A DNA stretch of 64,000 bases from Leucocoprinus leucothites (taxonomy: Eukaryota; Basidiomycota; Agaricomycetes; Agaricales; Agaricaceae). The DNA is taken from NCBI GenBank assembly GCA_013368445.1, contig JAACJO010000023.1, positions 1 to 64,000 of the forward strand, given 5' to 3'. Positions 40,123 through 51,508 of the stretch are shown here, one piece after another (the stretch's first letter is position 1; each line of letters starts with the position of its first letter). A program made the translations under genes and the position numbers. Under the pieces are notes generated by a model that saw only the letters and a program-made list of their open reading frames with translations, had not been told where the DNA came from and did no database searches.

Positions 40123-40681
40123 TGTCATGAGCCAATCCTCAAGAATGGCTGACAGTTTGAACTTGGTATTATTTTCATGAACTCTTATTTGTTTTTGCAT
40201 ATCAGTTACTTCAGTTTTTATCGGTCTTTCACCTTCGGACTTATTCTGACATCTTCCATTTTATTAATTCATACCACCTTGTTGAAATTTTCTGACAACC
40301 GTTTAATAGTAAATTTTATATCTTCTAGCCTTGTAAAATTTGCAGACTCCACTTTGATTATTTCTCCATTTACTGCTTTGCTTGTTTTCCTTATCCAATC
40401 CTATATTCCACATCATATATAAGTAGCACAACTTTGTACTTGAAGTCCTCAGTTTGATAATCAATTTAGCAATACACTACTTTCCTCTATTCTCTGTTCA
40501 TCCTCTGCTCTCTTCTCTCGTCTGAAATCCGGGTCAAGTGTCAGTAGTCAGCACAACACATAAGTTGAGGCCATGACCCACTCCTGTGTCTGATGACTGG
40601 CTCCTACCTCACCTCTGTCATATCTCTGTTTACCCAGTCTCCAATGTTGGCTCCCCACCTATAGTGTTTGCACATTTAACA
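40123..40681 (+). repeat. Gypsy 1 3' LTR (559 bp)
   Basis: TGTCATGAGCC...CACATTTAACA, 559 bp, the same length as the solo LTR at 61199-61757 and matching it throughout, with CpG-to-TpG/CpA changes. A TATA-like box TATATAAG lies at 40416-40423. The right flank is LINE-A endonuclease sequence (R). Confidence 0.92.
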
Positions 40682-41409
40682 CCAATGAGTAAAGGTGCAT
40701 GATCTGAGGGAAGTCTCAAGCTCACATCAATAATATGGGGGGTGGAATCATTACCACAAAAAATGAGATTGATAACCAAATTGTCATGATACTCAATAGG
40801 GGGAAAATGGGTGGGAGAAACTACAGTCAGCATGGACCTTGTAAGATTGAAACTATCCACTAACTCTGTTAGAGTTATAGCGGAATGAGGGAGATGGGAA
40901 ATGAGGGGACCCCATTCTAGAGAATGACAATTGAAGTCACCTCCCATATATACAACATTTGGGATGTCAATAAAGTTTGTTGAAAGAAAAGTAATCACTG
41001 ATGACAACAAGTCAGAATATATGTTGAGGAAGTGAATATAGTTACCCTGATTGAAAAGTCCGAGTATTTGGATATTGTGATGATTAACCCAATCCTGTCG
41101 AAGGATAGGTCTCATGCAAAGGAGATGCCTGTAAACATAAGTCAAAGTGCAGGGTTGGGAATTGTTGGACTTGGTAGGGCAAACCATACATAGCCACTCA
41201 GGATGAATAGGGGCACCTATGACATCATTCCCTTCAGGGTTAGTCATAGAGGGTGCCTTGCAGATGTGATTCCATGGAGGTTCCTGTAGAAAAATAATGT
41301 CAAAGTCCAGCTTCTTGGACTCAAGGACAGTATCAACAAGGGCATAGGAGTGTCCCACATTTTGTGAATAGATACAAACCGAAGAGATAACATTGTTCTT
41401 ACCAGACAT
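40682..41409 (-). CDS. LINE-A ORF2 AP-endonuclease (partial, open)
   Basis: MSGKNNVISS at 41409 leads an uninterrupted frame of about 240 residues through QEPPWNH, LRQDWVNH, GGDFNCHSLEWGP, the long LTELVDSFNLTRS segment, LIFCGNDST and SDHAPLLIG, where the LTR cuts it. The Glu, Asp-Asn and SDH motifs of an AP-type nuclease are all present, so this fragment covers nearly the whole endonuclease domain in one frame. It lacks RT. Confidence 0.8.
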
Positions 41410-41411
41410 AT

Positions 41412-41832
41412 TTAAACAGCAACTCTGCCACTGGAGCGATTGGTATTGGTGCAAACAGCACATGCAGTGCATGACTCAGTGGCTTTGTTGGAGTGCTAGG
41501 TGCAATTGAACCTGTTTCTCCAGAAAGGATACTTAATGTCATTAGCATGATGATCACCTTTACAGTTGAGACACTTGAAGTTCTCAAGGTGGGGGCAGGG
41601 GACACCATCAGGAGTAGCATCACAAGGGGAGTTGGATTTTGGGTTGGCCTTGCAACACCAGGCCATGGAGTAATAGTTTTCAACATGATGAGGGCCACCA
41701 CAAATTTGATAGTGAGTGCCAAGGGCATGACACACATGAGTGGGGTGACCCCAACACCAGCAATTCCTACATTGCACCACACCAGGGTGCATACTAGTGG
41801 CATGGATAGTGCTGACTTGTTGGCCAAAGTTA
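41412..41832 (-). CDS. LINE-A ORF1 C-terminus with zinc knuckles (partial)
   Basis: The segment ends at TAA 41412-41414, two bases before the ORF2 ATG. One frame gives CRNCWCWGHPTHVC, CGGPHHVEN and CLNCKGDHHANDIK with a Cys-to-Tyr change in the last knuckle (KYPFWRN). A frameshift near 41500 precedes the stop. It is cut at 41832 by the Harbinger-like end. Confidence 0.7.
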
Positions 41833-42285
41833 GGCCCTGTTTGGTAACAAGAAACCAGCTGCTCATAAACCCTTATATAGTATACAGATTTTGATGACTG
41901 ATGCATGGCTTGAGTTGTGTGTGTGACATTGTGTGACCACCACCTTCCAGTTCTTTCCCACCTGCCTTTGAGCCTCCTATGCAGCTATTTTCATGATTCT
42001 ATGGCTAAAAACAGCACTGATGACACTTCCGAGAAGAAGTCCAATACTATATGGATATGGGAGGATATAGGAAAGCTCCTAGATGAGCTCCAAGAGAGGA
42101 AATCTGTGAGTGGTGATGGCATTTGTTTTAAAATGCCAACATATAATGAAGTTGCTGAGAAACTCAATCCCCTGACCAAGGGTGCTTCCAAAACTGGGAT
42201 GTCTTGCAAGAATAAATTCAATGCAGTATGTTTCCACCTATTTTCCCATAGTAATAAATATCTCACTGATTATAGTACATAGTCT
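41833..42285 (+). mobile_element. PIF/Harbinger-like transposon end with Myb/SANT ORF
   Basis: The end GGCCCTGTTTGGTAACAAG is preceded by TTA (41830-41832), and the LINE-A target at this point reads AGTTAATAG, which fits a 3-bp TTA target. GGCCCTGTTTGG-type termini and TTA/TWA duplications are known from PIF/Harbinger elements. The other end and a DDE transposase are not in the window; the piece gives way to gypsy S pol at about 42286. Confidence 0.55.
42001..42285 (+). pseudogene. Myb/SANT-like DNA-binding protein fragment
   Basis: From ATG 42001: MAKNSTDDTSEKKSN, then a Trp-rich helix start (TIWIWEDIGKLLDELQERK), FKMPTYNEVAEKLNP and CKNKFNA. The spacing of Trp, the Asp/Leu helix and the C-terminal NK-F/W fits the Myb/SANT-like proteins that accompany Harbinger transposases and bind their ends. 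A GT...AG interval (about 42227-42250, ending TTTTCCCATAG) follows KNKFNA and may be an intron. The protein then runs into unrelated sequence. The assignment is by pattern, not by search. Confidence 0.5.
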
Positions 42286-45200
42286 CAAACCATTAAACAG
42301 AGTCACTATAGCCCATTCAGGATTACTACCAGCTACAGAGGAACTTGTGATGTATTTTTCAGGAAGGGCCTGTAGTGGAATTCTCGATCTATATGTTGGA
42401 TACAACAAGAGAGTACTAGCAGAGTCTTCTAGAGACTTGACAACATTCCAGACACCTTTTGGAGTGCTTAGATTGGTTACTTTACCAATGGGATGGACCA
42501 ATTCAGTGCCAATCTTTCATGATGATATCACTTACATCCTTTGTGATGAGATTCCTGAATTCACTAGACCTTATATTGATGATGTACCAATCAGAGGGCC
42601 AGCAACTTGCTATGAGTTGGCTGATGACACTCCAGAATTATTGAAGGAGAATACAGGGATAAGAAGATTTGTTTGGGAGCATTTGAACACAGTCAATAGG
42701 ATCTTACAAAGGATGAAATATGCAGGAGGGACATTTCCAGGACCAAAGACCACAATCTGTGCTGATCATATCACTATTGTGGGATTTAACTGTTCTTACC
42801 AAGGCAGACACCCAACTCCAGATACTATAGGAAAGATACTATGTTGGGGGGACTGTGAGTCTCCTACTGATGTTAGAGCCTTCCTAGGGATGGCAGTAGT
42901 CTGTAGAAACCATATTCCGAACTTTGTATCCATAGCAGCTCCTCTCTATAACATCTGTAAGAAGGGAGTTACCTTTGAGTGGGGTCCTGAACAGTAAGAA
43001 GCACAAGGACAACTCAAGGAGTTGATTGAGAAGTGCTTCCATACAAGAAATCCTAAGTTCCCTAGTGAGCAACCTATTGTCTTAGCAGTAGATACCTCCT
43101 GGTGAGCAGTGGGATACTATATCTATCAATGTGATGAGATAGAATCCAAGAAAATTCACTATGTGAAGTTCAACTCACTATTGATGGATCCTAGACAGCA
43201 ACATTACTCACAGCCCAGATGTGAGTTGTATGGACTAATGAGAGCTCTACAAGAAGAGGCTTACTTACTGAGGGACTGTCAAAACATGATAGTCAAGACA
43301 GATGCCAAATACTTAGTGGATATGCTCAATAATCCAGAAAATATGCGAAATGCTACTATCAGTCACTAGGTTGAATATATACACATATATACACAATGGC
43401 TTCTTTTTTGATATAGTGCACAAGAGAGGCAAGACTTTTGGTCTGGATGGACTGTTACAATGAAGATGGTATCCAGGAGATCCTGTTGAGACCAAGCCTA
43501 CTGAGGATTCTGAAGATGACTATGGAGAAATATATTGGACCAAAGATGATCCTGAGACTGAAGATCCATTGGATATCAAAAGTTTTGTCAAGGTTATTGA
43601 TAGCAGAGGTGGCTATGTATAACTTGTACTTGATAGTGACCCCAGTTATGAGCTCAAGAGGGAGATAGCAAGAAGCAAGCTCATAATCAGACAAACCTTA
43701 GCTAGGAATGCCATCAGTCCTCCACCTATACAAGTATTTCTAGAAGAAACTACAGCTATTGAAGCAGCTTCAGCTCACAAGGGAAGTGATTGTGACAAGG
43801 AAGGCATCAATGGTGAAGTACCATATGATGATAGCAGACAATCTGAAGCAGCTAATTGTATGGATGAAAGAATGGACAAAATCAAGGGGCTCCTAGCAAG
43901 CAAGCAAAGAGGGCTTAGTTTAGAGAAAATGAGACCTGAACAAGCCAAGGTCTTGAGAGCAGTATTGCATTTCTGACTAGACAATTCAGATGGTCATCTA
44001 TATAGGAAAAATACATGGGGTAGTTACCCACAACTTTTCATCGAGAAAGATCAAAGAATGAGTATATTGAAAGCCTACCACAATGAGATGGGACATAGAG
44101 GAGTGTATGCTACTAGCAGGCTCATCCAGCAATACTTCTGGTGGCCAGAAGTAGAAGAGGATGTCACCTGGTATGTCAAGACCTGCCATCTGTGCCAGGT
44201 AAGGCAAAAGAGGGCTCTCAAGATGCCACCAGTAGTGAAGGGAAGGTGGACTAGGTGAGTGCAGATGTGGTTGCAAGCACAACAGCATCCGTCTGTCATT
44301 GGTTCTGACCCAAGTAGATAGATTGATTAATAATTGTTTTTAATGAGATTTTAATCGAAATGATAACTCAGCGCTTGTGCGACAATGTGAGACGTTGCTG
44401 AGGAGTGAAACAATGATAAGGGCGGCCGGTTTGAGTGAGAACAATATTTAAGAAGCTCAAACTTTAGAGCTAAACTGAGTCAGAAAGATGGGGGTCAATT
44501 TCACTAAAGAAAAGGGAGATACATCGCAGTATTTAAAGTTACTGTTCTATGACTATCTAGAATGCTGCAGGTGACTATAGAGAGCAGGAAGGAGCAGTTT
44601 ATGAGACAATTTGTCGAGATTTTGTAAGGGAAAGGGAATTCTAAGAAATATTAGTGGTGGAAAAGTAGGTGGAGAGAGAGGTCCATGTGGCCATTTAGAC
44701 CTACACTATTACATTAGGCAATGAGACGAAACGATAGCGGTTGAGCCGGAGCACAAATGACAATTTTATTAGATTTTTAGAAGGAGAAAGAGAGGAGGAA
44801 TGGAAAAGGGAATATAAAGCAAACATTAAATATTCAGACTTCTGTCAGTTGGATGACAGATCCTAACTCAGTTGCATTGAAGTGGAGATGCCGAATGCAA
44901 AATATGCATAGCAAGTAATAAAAGGAAAGTGTAGAATGGAGAGAGGAAAGGGGCATGTGGAATTGAAAGAGGAAAGGGGAAGGTTGCAGGAGATAGTGGC
45001 TGTAATCGGCAGCTACTGAGTGTTGAATCTGCAGGGTTGTCTTGATATAGTTGCCAGCTATGTTTGACAATTGGTTTGTTGCCAGAGTAGTGGGATATTG
45101 GTTAGTAGATGAGGAGTTGTTGAAGAGGGAGGGGACTTAATCAGTAGTAGAGAGAGGACATGTGATGGTGGTGATATGACATCATGTGATATCCAATCTC

Positions 45201-46203
45201 TACAGTAGTGACACATACACCTTTGATATTCCAAATCCTACATGCAGACACAGCACATATCTCTCCCCTGTCTAATAGGTGTAGCTACATTGTTCATAGA
45301 TGATGTGGGCTCTCAACCTGGATGGAAGTGAGAGCTCTGAGACAAGAGACAGCCAGAACTATTGGTCAGTGGCTGTTCAAGGATGTCATTTGTAGATGGG
45401 GAAGTTTGGTCAACATTGTAACAGACAATGGTGCCCCTTTTAAGAAAGCTGTAGCTTGGCTAGAAGAAAAGTATGGCATTAAAGGTGTTACTATTTCTCC
45501 CTATAATTCTCAAGTGAACAGTGCAGTCAAGAGACCATATTGGGACCATAGGCAGATGCTATTCAAAGCTACAGGTGGAGATATCAAGCAGTGGTACTGG
45601 TCGCTGCATCATGTGATGTGGGCAGACAGGATCACTATCAGGAAGGGGACTGGTTGCTCACCATATTTTATGGTAACAGGAGTACACCCTACCATCCCCC
45701 TTGACATAGTTGAAGCAATTTGGCTAGTTAAGTACCCAGAGAAGATGATATCAACAACAGAGTTGATAGGGCTTTGAGCACAGCCTCTTACAAAGCATGT
45801 GGATCATGTCAAAGACATGCAAGCTAGAATCAGTAAAGAAAAGATGCAGAGAGCTTTAAGACTAGAAGTAGAATTAAAGCACAAAATTAAAGAGTTCAAC
45901 CTGGCACCAGAAAGTCTGGTATTAGTAAAGAACTCTGCCATCACAATGTCTGCAGACAGAAAGATGAAGCCTTGCTATCTAGGACCTATGATTGTCATTA
46001 GGAAGCTGAAAGGAGGGGCATTCATACTAGCTGAGATGGATGGATCTGTATGGCAGAATAAGGTGGTGGCAGTCCAAGTCATTCCTTATCTCACAAGACA
46101 GAGGATTAAATATAACAAGCATGTCAAGAATTTGCTTGACACAATGACTGAGGATATCAACAGTATAGATGATAATACTCATGATGAGTCAGACAAGGAG
46201 TAG
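42286..46203 (+). pseudogene. Ty3/gypsy-type pol of a second lineage (S): RT, RNase H, integrase
   Basis: RT: CSGILDLYVGYNKR (first catalytic Asp), LPMGWTNSVPIFHDD and active site YIDD (42572-42583). Then ICADHITIVGFNC, SPTDVRAFLG, RNase H (LAVDTSW, CELYGLMRAL, KTDAKYLVDML), integrase HHCC (YHNEMGHRGV...CHLCQ, 44076-44200), core (SADTAHIS joined across the insertion, VTDNGAPFKK near 45420), and a C-terminal LGPMIVIRKLKGGAFILAEMDG segment. Stops at 42996, 43106, 43366 and 45777 and frameshifts in 43370-43980 disable it. Gag and protease are missing at the left, where the Harbinger piece abuts. Confidence 0.82.
44266..45242. repeat. 977-bp TG...CA insertion (solo-LTR-like) in S integrase, TSD TGCAGA
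   Basis: TGCAGA occurs at 44260-44265 and 45243-45248. Between them is 977 bp beginning TGTGGTTGC and ending CCTACA. Removing it plus one TGCAGA rejoins the integrase frame as VSADTAHISPLSNRCSYI, including the first catalytic Asp. The insert has no ORF I can support and keeps some CpG. TG/CA ends fit a solo LTR; 5-bp TSD (GCAGA) is an equal reading. No second copy was recognised in the window. Confidence 0.7.
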
Positions 46204-46310
46204 CTTTCATCAAAAAGCATTGATTACAAAACCTTGCTACAGAACAAAGTAGTGAGTAAAACTATTCTACACTTTTGCTTGACAAGATAAAAGCTATCAC
46301 TATTCAAAGA
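46204..46310. other. Spacer downstream of S pol
   Basis: About 100 bp between the pol stop and the convergent minus-strand ORFs. I see nothing further in it. Confidence 0.4.
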
Positions 46311-47725
46311 CTAGGCAGACTTGGACTTTGAGTTGTAAACAGCAGTAATGTGGTTGTGGTCAACAACAGAGGCCTGATAGCATTGAACAGAAGCCTCTAC
46401 ATGGTGGATACTGTTCAGAATGCATTCAGAGGCTACTACAAGACTGAATTGACCAACATCACTAGTACACGATTGAAGCATAGAGTCATAAAGCTCTTCT
46501 GTTAGAGTTATGAAGCCAGATGTAGCCTTGACCCTAGAGGTTGCCATTGATGGGCTTTAATCAGTACAGTATATAGCTACCAGTAACGTGGCATGCTTAC
46601 CATCTTGGGCATGACTGGAGGAGAAGTGCACAGTCTTGGTAGTGAGCTGGATGGCACATTTATAAGCCTTGCTGTGAATATCCATACCTGGTATAAAGCC
46701 ATACAGTAAGGGATACACATAGTAGAGAAATGCTTCTTGAAGTCCTGTAGCAAAGAGGGTTGAGTCTCAAGAGCAGAAAGTCAGCAGAGAAAATTTGATA
46801 CCCCAATATTAGCATTATCAATGAAGCCAGACAGGGTAGCACTAGGAGTAGTGCTGGTAGAGCCTTCATTGTTGACTACTATTTGAGTCTGGAAGAAAGA
46901 AAGCATTAGCTCTATAGAACAAGAGCTGGGTGATCATGACAAACTGGCCCAGGGGATACAGCACGAGGAACAGTGTTCTCAGTAGTGTGGTTGATAATCT
47001 GGACTTTGTCATTTTCAGAATCAGAAGATGGGACCATGTCAGGGGAGACAACAGTCTTGCCACAACATTGTTATAGACAGTCACTATTATCAGGATAGCA
47101 ATCACAAGCAAGAGAAACTTGCCTTTTTAGGGGGAGCTGAAGACTTGCTAGTATTACTATTGACAGCAGTGGTGATAGCACTCATGATGTTTGCAGCAGA
47201 GCTCTCGACAGGAGAAGTTGCAGCTGTAGCAGAAGCTCCTCTCTCTCCAGAATTGGCCTTGGTATGGTTATACTGTTTGTTAATAGACTGGAGCTGATTA
47301 GTGATGGGGGGAAAGACATAAGTAGTATCATGGTCCTTTTCCCAAGTCTTGAATATGCAACAAGCTTGAGAAATTAGCCTGAAATGTTCAGGCTTGCTAG
47401 CAGCAGAAGGATTGGTAGAGAACAAGTGAACCAAGGCCTCCTGAACACAGGTATCAAGAGCTCAGTCTTTGATGTTACACTTAGAGATGGATGGTTACAT
47501 ACTGCAGGGGTGATAATAGCATTGAGAGCACTCTTGGTAGAGTTCATAGTGGTCTCACCTTGCGAGAGTCATTGAAGATGGTGCTGAAAGTTTTCTACAG
47601 CATCATCAAACTTAATAAAGGCATTGGTGGTTTCACCAGAACAGGGAGGAGTAGCAGTAGACATCTCTGTGGGGGAAGAGCAGGGCTTGCAATAGGATGG
47701 TTGTCAAGATAAGCATAGGTCATAG
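46311..47725 (-). pseudogene. Minus-strand, apparently intron-containing ORF set (unknown)
   Basis: Several coding-like blocks lie on the minus strand: MTYAYLDNHPIASPAL or, in another frame, MSTATPPCSGETTNAFIKFDDAVENF (about 47665); ETTMNSTKSALNAIITPA; EALVHLFSTNPSAASKPEHFR and TWEKDHDTTYVFPPITNQLQSI (47102-47434); MVPSSDSENDKVQIINHTTEN (about 47030); and a last 78-codon block (46547-46311) ending SKSKSA. GT...AG intervals between some blocks are plausible. I recognise no family. They lie directly downstream and convergent to S pol, so they may be an accessory gene of that element or a host gene fragment. Confidence 0.35.
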
Positions 47726-48449
47726 TGATGATAGTTGGGGCTTTTAAACCCATGTCCTAAGGCTAGTTGACTCATTCTAGACAGGGTATCACTGATAAGG
47801 TTGAATTTCAATTTTATATTTTTGGCCAATACCACCACATGCTGGCAGCAGTGGAGCTCTGAAGTGATAGTGAGTAGTATTCCAGTTGCATCACATGCAT
47901 GAGTGAGGTGCAGGCAATATTGCAAATTAGAAATGAATGAAGGACTTCCCTATGTGTTAGTGACAGGGGCATCATTTACATAGTGAGGGGGAGAGGGGCC
48001 AATGCAGTGATCAGTAACAGTACATCTAGAGCTAAAACTTTAGTAAAAGGCAATCACAAGAATCTTGCAAATCAGTAAAAAGCTTATGCTGGGGGTAGGG
48101 TCTCACAGGTCTCACATGCATAATTAGTGGAACACAAGAATAAAATGGGATATGCCAATATACAAGTAGAGATGCATACAAATAGTGAAGATACAGGGCA
48201 ATGATAACACATGAGTCTGAATAAGAAAATGATGAAGATGGGAGCTCACAAAAGAAAGCAGACTATTGAGACTTATGACAAAACTAGGAAAGCACAAGAA
48301 AGTAAAAATAACACAAGACTGGAGTTGAACCCAACCATAGAAAGTGCTAACAGGTGGTTGAACACTTGTAGTGAAGGCACAGGATAAAAAATTCTAATGC
48401 TGTAGACAGGAGTTAGCAATAAAGAGCAGGACAAGATATATGAAAGTTA
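47726..48449. other. No supported gene
   Basis: A/T-moderate sequence between the two minus-strand ORF sets. The short ORF at 47704-47925 is not convincing. It may hold the promoter of the 46311-47725 unit. Confidence 0.3.
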
Positions 48450-50531
48450 CCTTCTTAGCCTTGTTGCAATTAGGAAGGACATGTTTGCCACAAGAAGAGC
48501 CTGCTTGAGAAGATGATGGTGTCATGGGGACAGAAATTGGCAAAGAAGAAGAGAGTGAAGAGGGAACTTAGGAAGGGGAGGGCAGAGCTTCCTCTTCTTC
48601 TATTTCCTCTTCAAGAGTGCCTGTTTTGATCTTGTCCCCAGTATCAGCCTTGAGGGTGGCAGCAAACACAATCGCTCCCTTGCAATGATGGGTCCAGGTT
48701 GTTGGGGGTGGAAGGGTAGGCCACTGGTCTTTGGAAACTTGGTGAAAACATGTCAGGAAGTTGTAAATGATTCCCTGAGACTTAAGAACCCAGGCACCAG
48801 TTTTGGCAGCAGTGAGAGGTGTGTCACAAACTAATCCTGCTTCTCTGCCACCCAGGACCACCTCTGCAGCTGTGAAAACCATGTCTACCTCCTCAAGGCT
48901 CTCTGCAAGGCCAGTCTCGACCCAGTAGTCAGGGTTGTTAGCATGGTAGTCCTGCATCTTGAGCAGGTCATGGGACAGGTTGGATATGAGATGGGCAAAG
49001 CTCGAGGTAGAGAGCTACAGGTTGGCCAGAGCAGCCTCAACTTGGGTCCAAGCTATGCTGAGATGAACCAATCATGAGCACAAATCTAATAAGAGACAAT
49101 AAGCAAAAAATGTATAAAAAGAACTAGAAAAGTATTACTCACAGGTTCTGCTAGATGAGTGAAGCACTCACATCAATTTACTCAAGCTCTGGATGAGTAA
49201 TGAGGGTTTGCAGTGGCTGCAGTGGGCAGCTCCCTTCTTGATACACCGACGGCAAGGGAACAGGGCCTCAGTCTTATCAGTAATCTTGTTCAAACCCTCA
49301 GGACCAGGAGGTCAGGCGAAGTCAATATGAGAGTGGTGGGTGCAGTGAGGAATGTGCTGAATAAAGCAAGTTAAACATCACAGGTCTCTGGGACAGTACT
49401 TTTAGAAAGAATAAGAAAAGTTCAGCAGCAAAACAGATCAAGATGAGAATATAGCTTACCTTGAGAATGTCCAGTGGCAAATTATACAGATAGTGAGCCA
49501 TCTTGATCAGTGGCAGGCCCACAGTGACACTGAAATCCCTGATGAGAATGTGCTTGGGGCAGTCTAGTTTATTATCAGAAACACAGAAAGTGAGACAAAC
49601 TAAACACAATACACTTTTCTCTGTAATCTTGTCTGGGGATAACTTGATACTGTCATTGGGAAAGGCAATAGAGTGAGAAGGGGTTACCATAGCAGCAGCT
49701 TTACCCTTTGTGATGACTGGGGATGGTGCAGCAGCAACACTTTCTGATTTCTGAACCTTGCAAGGGCAAGGATGACAAGCATCTGCAGCTGGAGCAGGGC
49801 ATTTCTTTGAAGGGGTAGATGGTATCATGACAGGAGGTACTATGACCTCCATCTTGACATCAATGTCTTCCTCCTCATCAATTTCAGAGCTGGGAAGAAT
49901 CTCAGGAACTAAGAACAAGAAAAGGTAAGTTAAAACAGAAGAAACAAGAATAACAAGTAACTCACTAGAGCTGCCTGTTGAAGTCCCCGCCTGGAGGAGT
50001 GGAGTGTGTGGTTGCAATAGTCTGGGTGGTCACAACAAGATGGATGCAGGAGCAACTGAGACCAATGATGCTGAAGGGTCATGGGTGTGGAGAGTATCAT
50101 GCCAAAAGTCGACTTGGGACACAGGTTCTAAGTCCTGAATATAGGACAAGGTGGCAGAATCAATAGGGATGCACTGGCAAGTGTGTCAGATGTGCTCTGG
50201 ACAGTCTACAAGTATTTGTGATTGATTTGTTGATGTGTGAACTTAGAGTTGATGCAGAGGTTGCTTATTCAGTTGTAGATCACCTGACTGGATGTTCAAC
50301 TCTCCTGTGGACACTTTCTTGACTCTCAGTCATTTACAGTTGTCCACAGATTCCTGTGTGAGTTGTGAGCTCCCTGGGCAATTTCTCTGGTTTCTAGGAC
50401 CTCCTACACATCCCCTGTGTGTCACCTTCTAAGAAAGTGGCCTCTTCCATGAAATGACAGAGGTGAGCCTTGGGAGGCATTCCAGCAGGGAGGTTGAAGG
50501 CAGAAAGGGGGGGACTACATTCAGAGGGCAT
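48450..50531 (-). pseudogene. Cysteine-cluster protein T with introns, split by a solo LTR
   Basis: A candidate start MPSECSPPLS lies at 50531 and MPPKAH follows in frame. The 251-bp LTR (50184-50434) interrupts it. Removing the LTR and one AAGTG rejoins MEEATCQCIPIDSATLSYIQ in frame. Downstream are Pro/Ser-rich sequence, CHPCPCKVQKS, CPKHILIRDFSV, CRRCIKKGAAHCSHCK (about 49215-49258), WTQVEAALANL, and SSFAHLISNLSHDLLK to an acidic EEEIEEEEALPSPS tail (48568-48957) and GKHVLPNCNKAKK. Two GT...AG introns are visible, 49563-49611 and about 49400-49462. The Cys spacing recalls fungal Zn2Cys6-like proteins. It has one TGA near 50030 and one TAG near 49015. Confidence 0.5.
50184..50434 (+). repeat. 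Solo LTR of the copia-type family, TSD AAGTG
   Basis: TGTCAGATGTGCTCTGGAC...CACCTTCTAAGA, 251 bp, flanked by AAGTG at 50179-50183 and 50435-50439. It matches the LTR split by element L (87 + 164 bp) in full length. A solo LTR left by recombination between two LTRs is the standard explanation. It disrupts protein T. Confidence 0.93.
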
Positions 50532-51248
50532 TGTGGGAGTAAGGAAGGAAGAGAGAAGGGCCTCTAGCAAGCAGGTTTGACCATTTATATAAACAATCAG
50601 ATGAAGTTTGGAAGTGCCATTTAAGGTTACCTTGCAACACCTCATGTTGTTCTAGGCTGTTCCAGAGCCTGGAATGACTTAACTTGCAAGAACAAGCCAA
50701 TCTCTCCATGGTGGACATGTAGGAAGAGTACAAGAACTAGATATAAGATAGAAAGATTGGCACCCAAGGCAATCAGAGCCCAGGGAAGCTCTGATGTCGA
50801 GAACTTGACATTAGAGACCAGAAAAAAACTGGGTTCCATATCGAGAAATTCCATCAGATCATTCCCAATCCTATCAGATTGTGACCGAATACAGTAACTA
50901 GATCATCTTAGCCATCAATACTGGACCTGGTGAGTTGATACTCACTGGCATTAAGTCTAGAAGGTGCTACCACAGCAGAATGTACTGGAAAGTCATGGAG
51001 ATAAGCTGTACAAAACATTGACAATGCAGAAACAGTCAAGAGACTGCAAGGGATGAGGTTAGATCCTCACTATTGAGGAGTTGTGGTCACTATTGAGTTA
51101 GTGCAAGTTATACCAAGTCAAAAGCAACAATAGAGAGATCCAGTAATAAGTAGACTGAGGGCAGTCATCTATAGTGATGGGGAGATGATACAGCCAACAT
51201 CCATATAAACCTATAAACACACATTTTGACATTCTATACCATCTAAAA

Positions 51249-51314
51249 GGGTCATCTCAAAGCTACAAGATTCTGTATAAGACTATCAAGAGACCTCCCT
51301 CATGACCAGTACAG
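51249..51314 (+). repeat. 66-bp direct repeat, copy 1
   Basis: GGGTCATCTCAAAGCTACAA...CAGTACAG, identical to 51443-51508. The 194-bp offset leaves a 128-bp spacer. Confidence 0.85.
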
Positions 51315-51442
51315 GGATGCCCAACCATTCTTTTTATCACCCTTGATACCTGGTAAAATGTGAGATATACTACCAGTTTTTACAGCCGTGGAAGATCCAC
51401 ACCTAGACAGTTCCTTTCTCCATCGCTCTATGGCATCCTCAC

Positions 51443-51508
51443 GGGTCATCTCAAAGCTACAAGATTCTGTATAAGACTATCAAGAGACCTCCCTCATGAC
51501 CAGTACAG
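51443..51508 (+). repeat. 66-bp direct repeat, copy 2
   Basis: Second copy of the 51249-51314 repeat with no mismatch seen. The two may mark a partial tandem duplication of about 194 bp or a template-switch product. Confidence 0.85.

Larger units (their letters stand above)
34021..40681 (+). mobile_element. Ty3/gypsy chromovirus (gypsy 1), 5' end missing
   Basis: The element runs from the middle of gag through protease, RT, RNase H, integrase, GPY/F module and chromodomain, then an antisense ORF, a polypurine tract and a 559-bp 3' LTR. The 5' LTR and gag N-terminus are absent, cut off by element O at 34020. Gene order and the C-terminal chromodomain identify a chromovirus. The internal region is close to gypsy 2 (52917-61118) but the LTR belongs to another family, matched by the solo LTR at 61199-61757. 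Many CGA/CAG/TGG-type codons have become stops. Confidence 0.92.
40682..41832 (-). mobile_element. LINE-A fragment R (ORF1 C-terminus and endonuclease)
   Basis: This is the same internal region as K, with endonuclease cut on the left by the gypsy 1 LTR and ORF1 cut on the right by a Harbinger-like end. Nearly all CpG positions of the 8439-15434 copy are TpG or CpA here. Confidence 0.85.

Noticed and set aside
48568..50531. Protein T as an ordinary Zn2Cys6 transcription factor of the host
   Set aside because: The Cys spacing is not the canonical CX2CX6CX5-12CX2CX6-8C in one exon, the gene is broken and lies within retroelement sequence; left as unknown.
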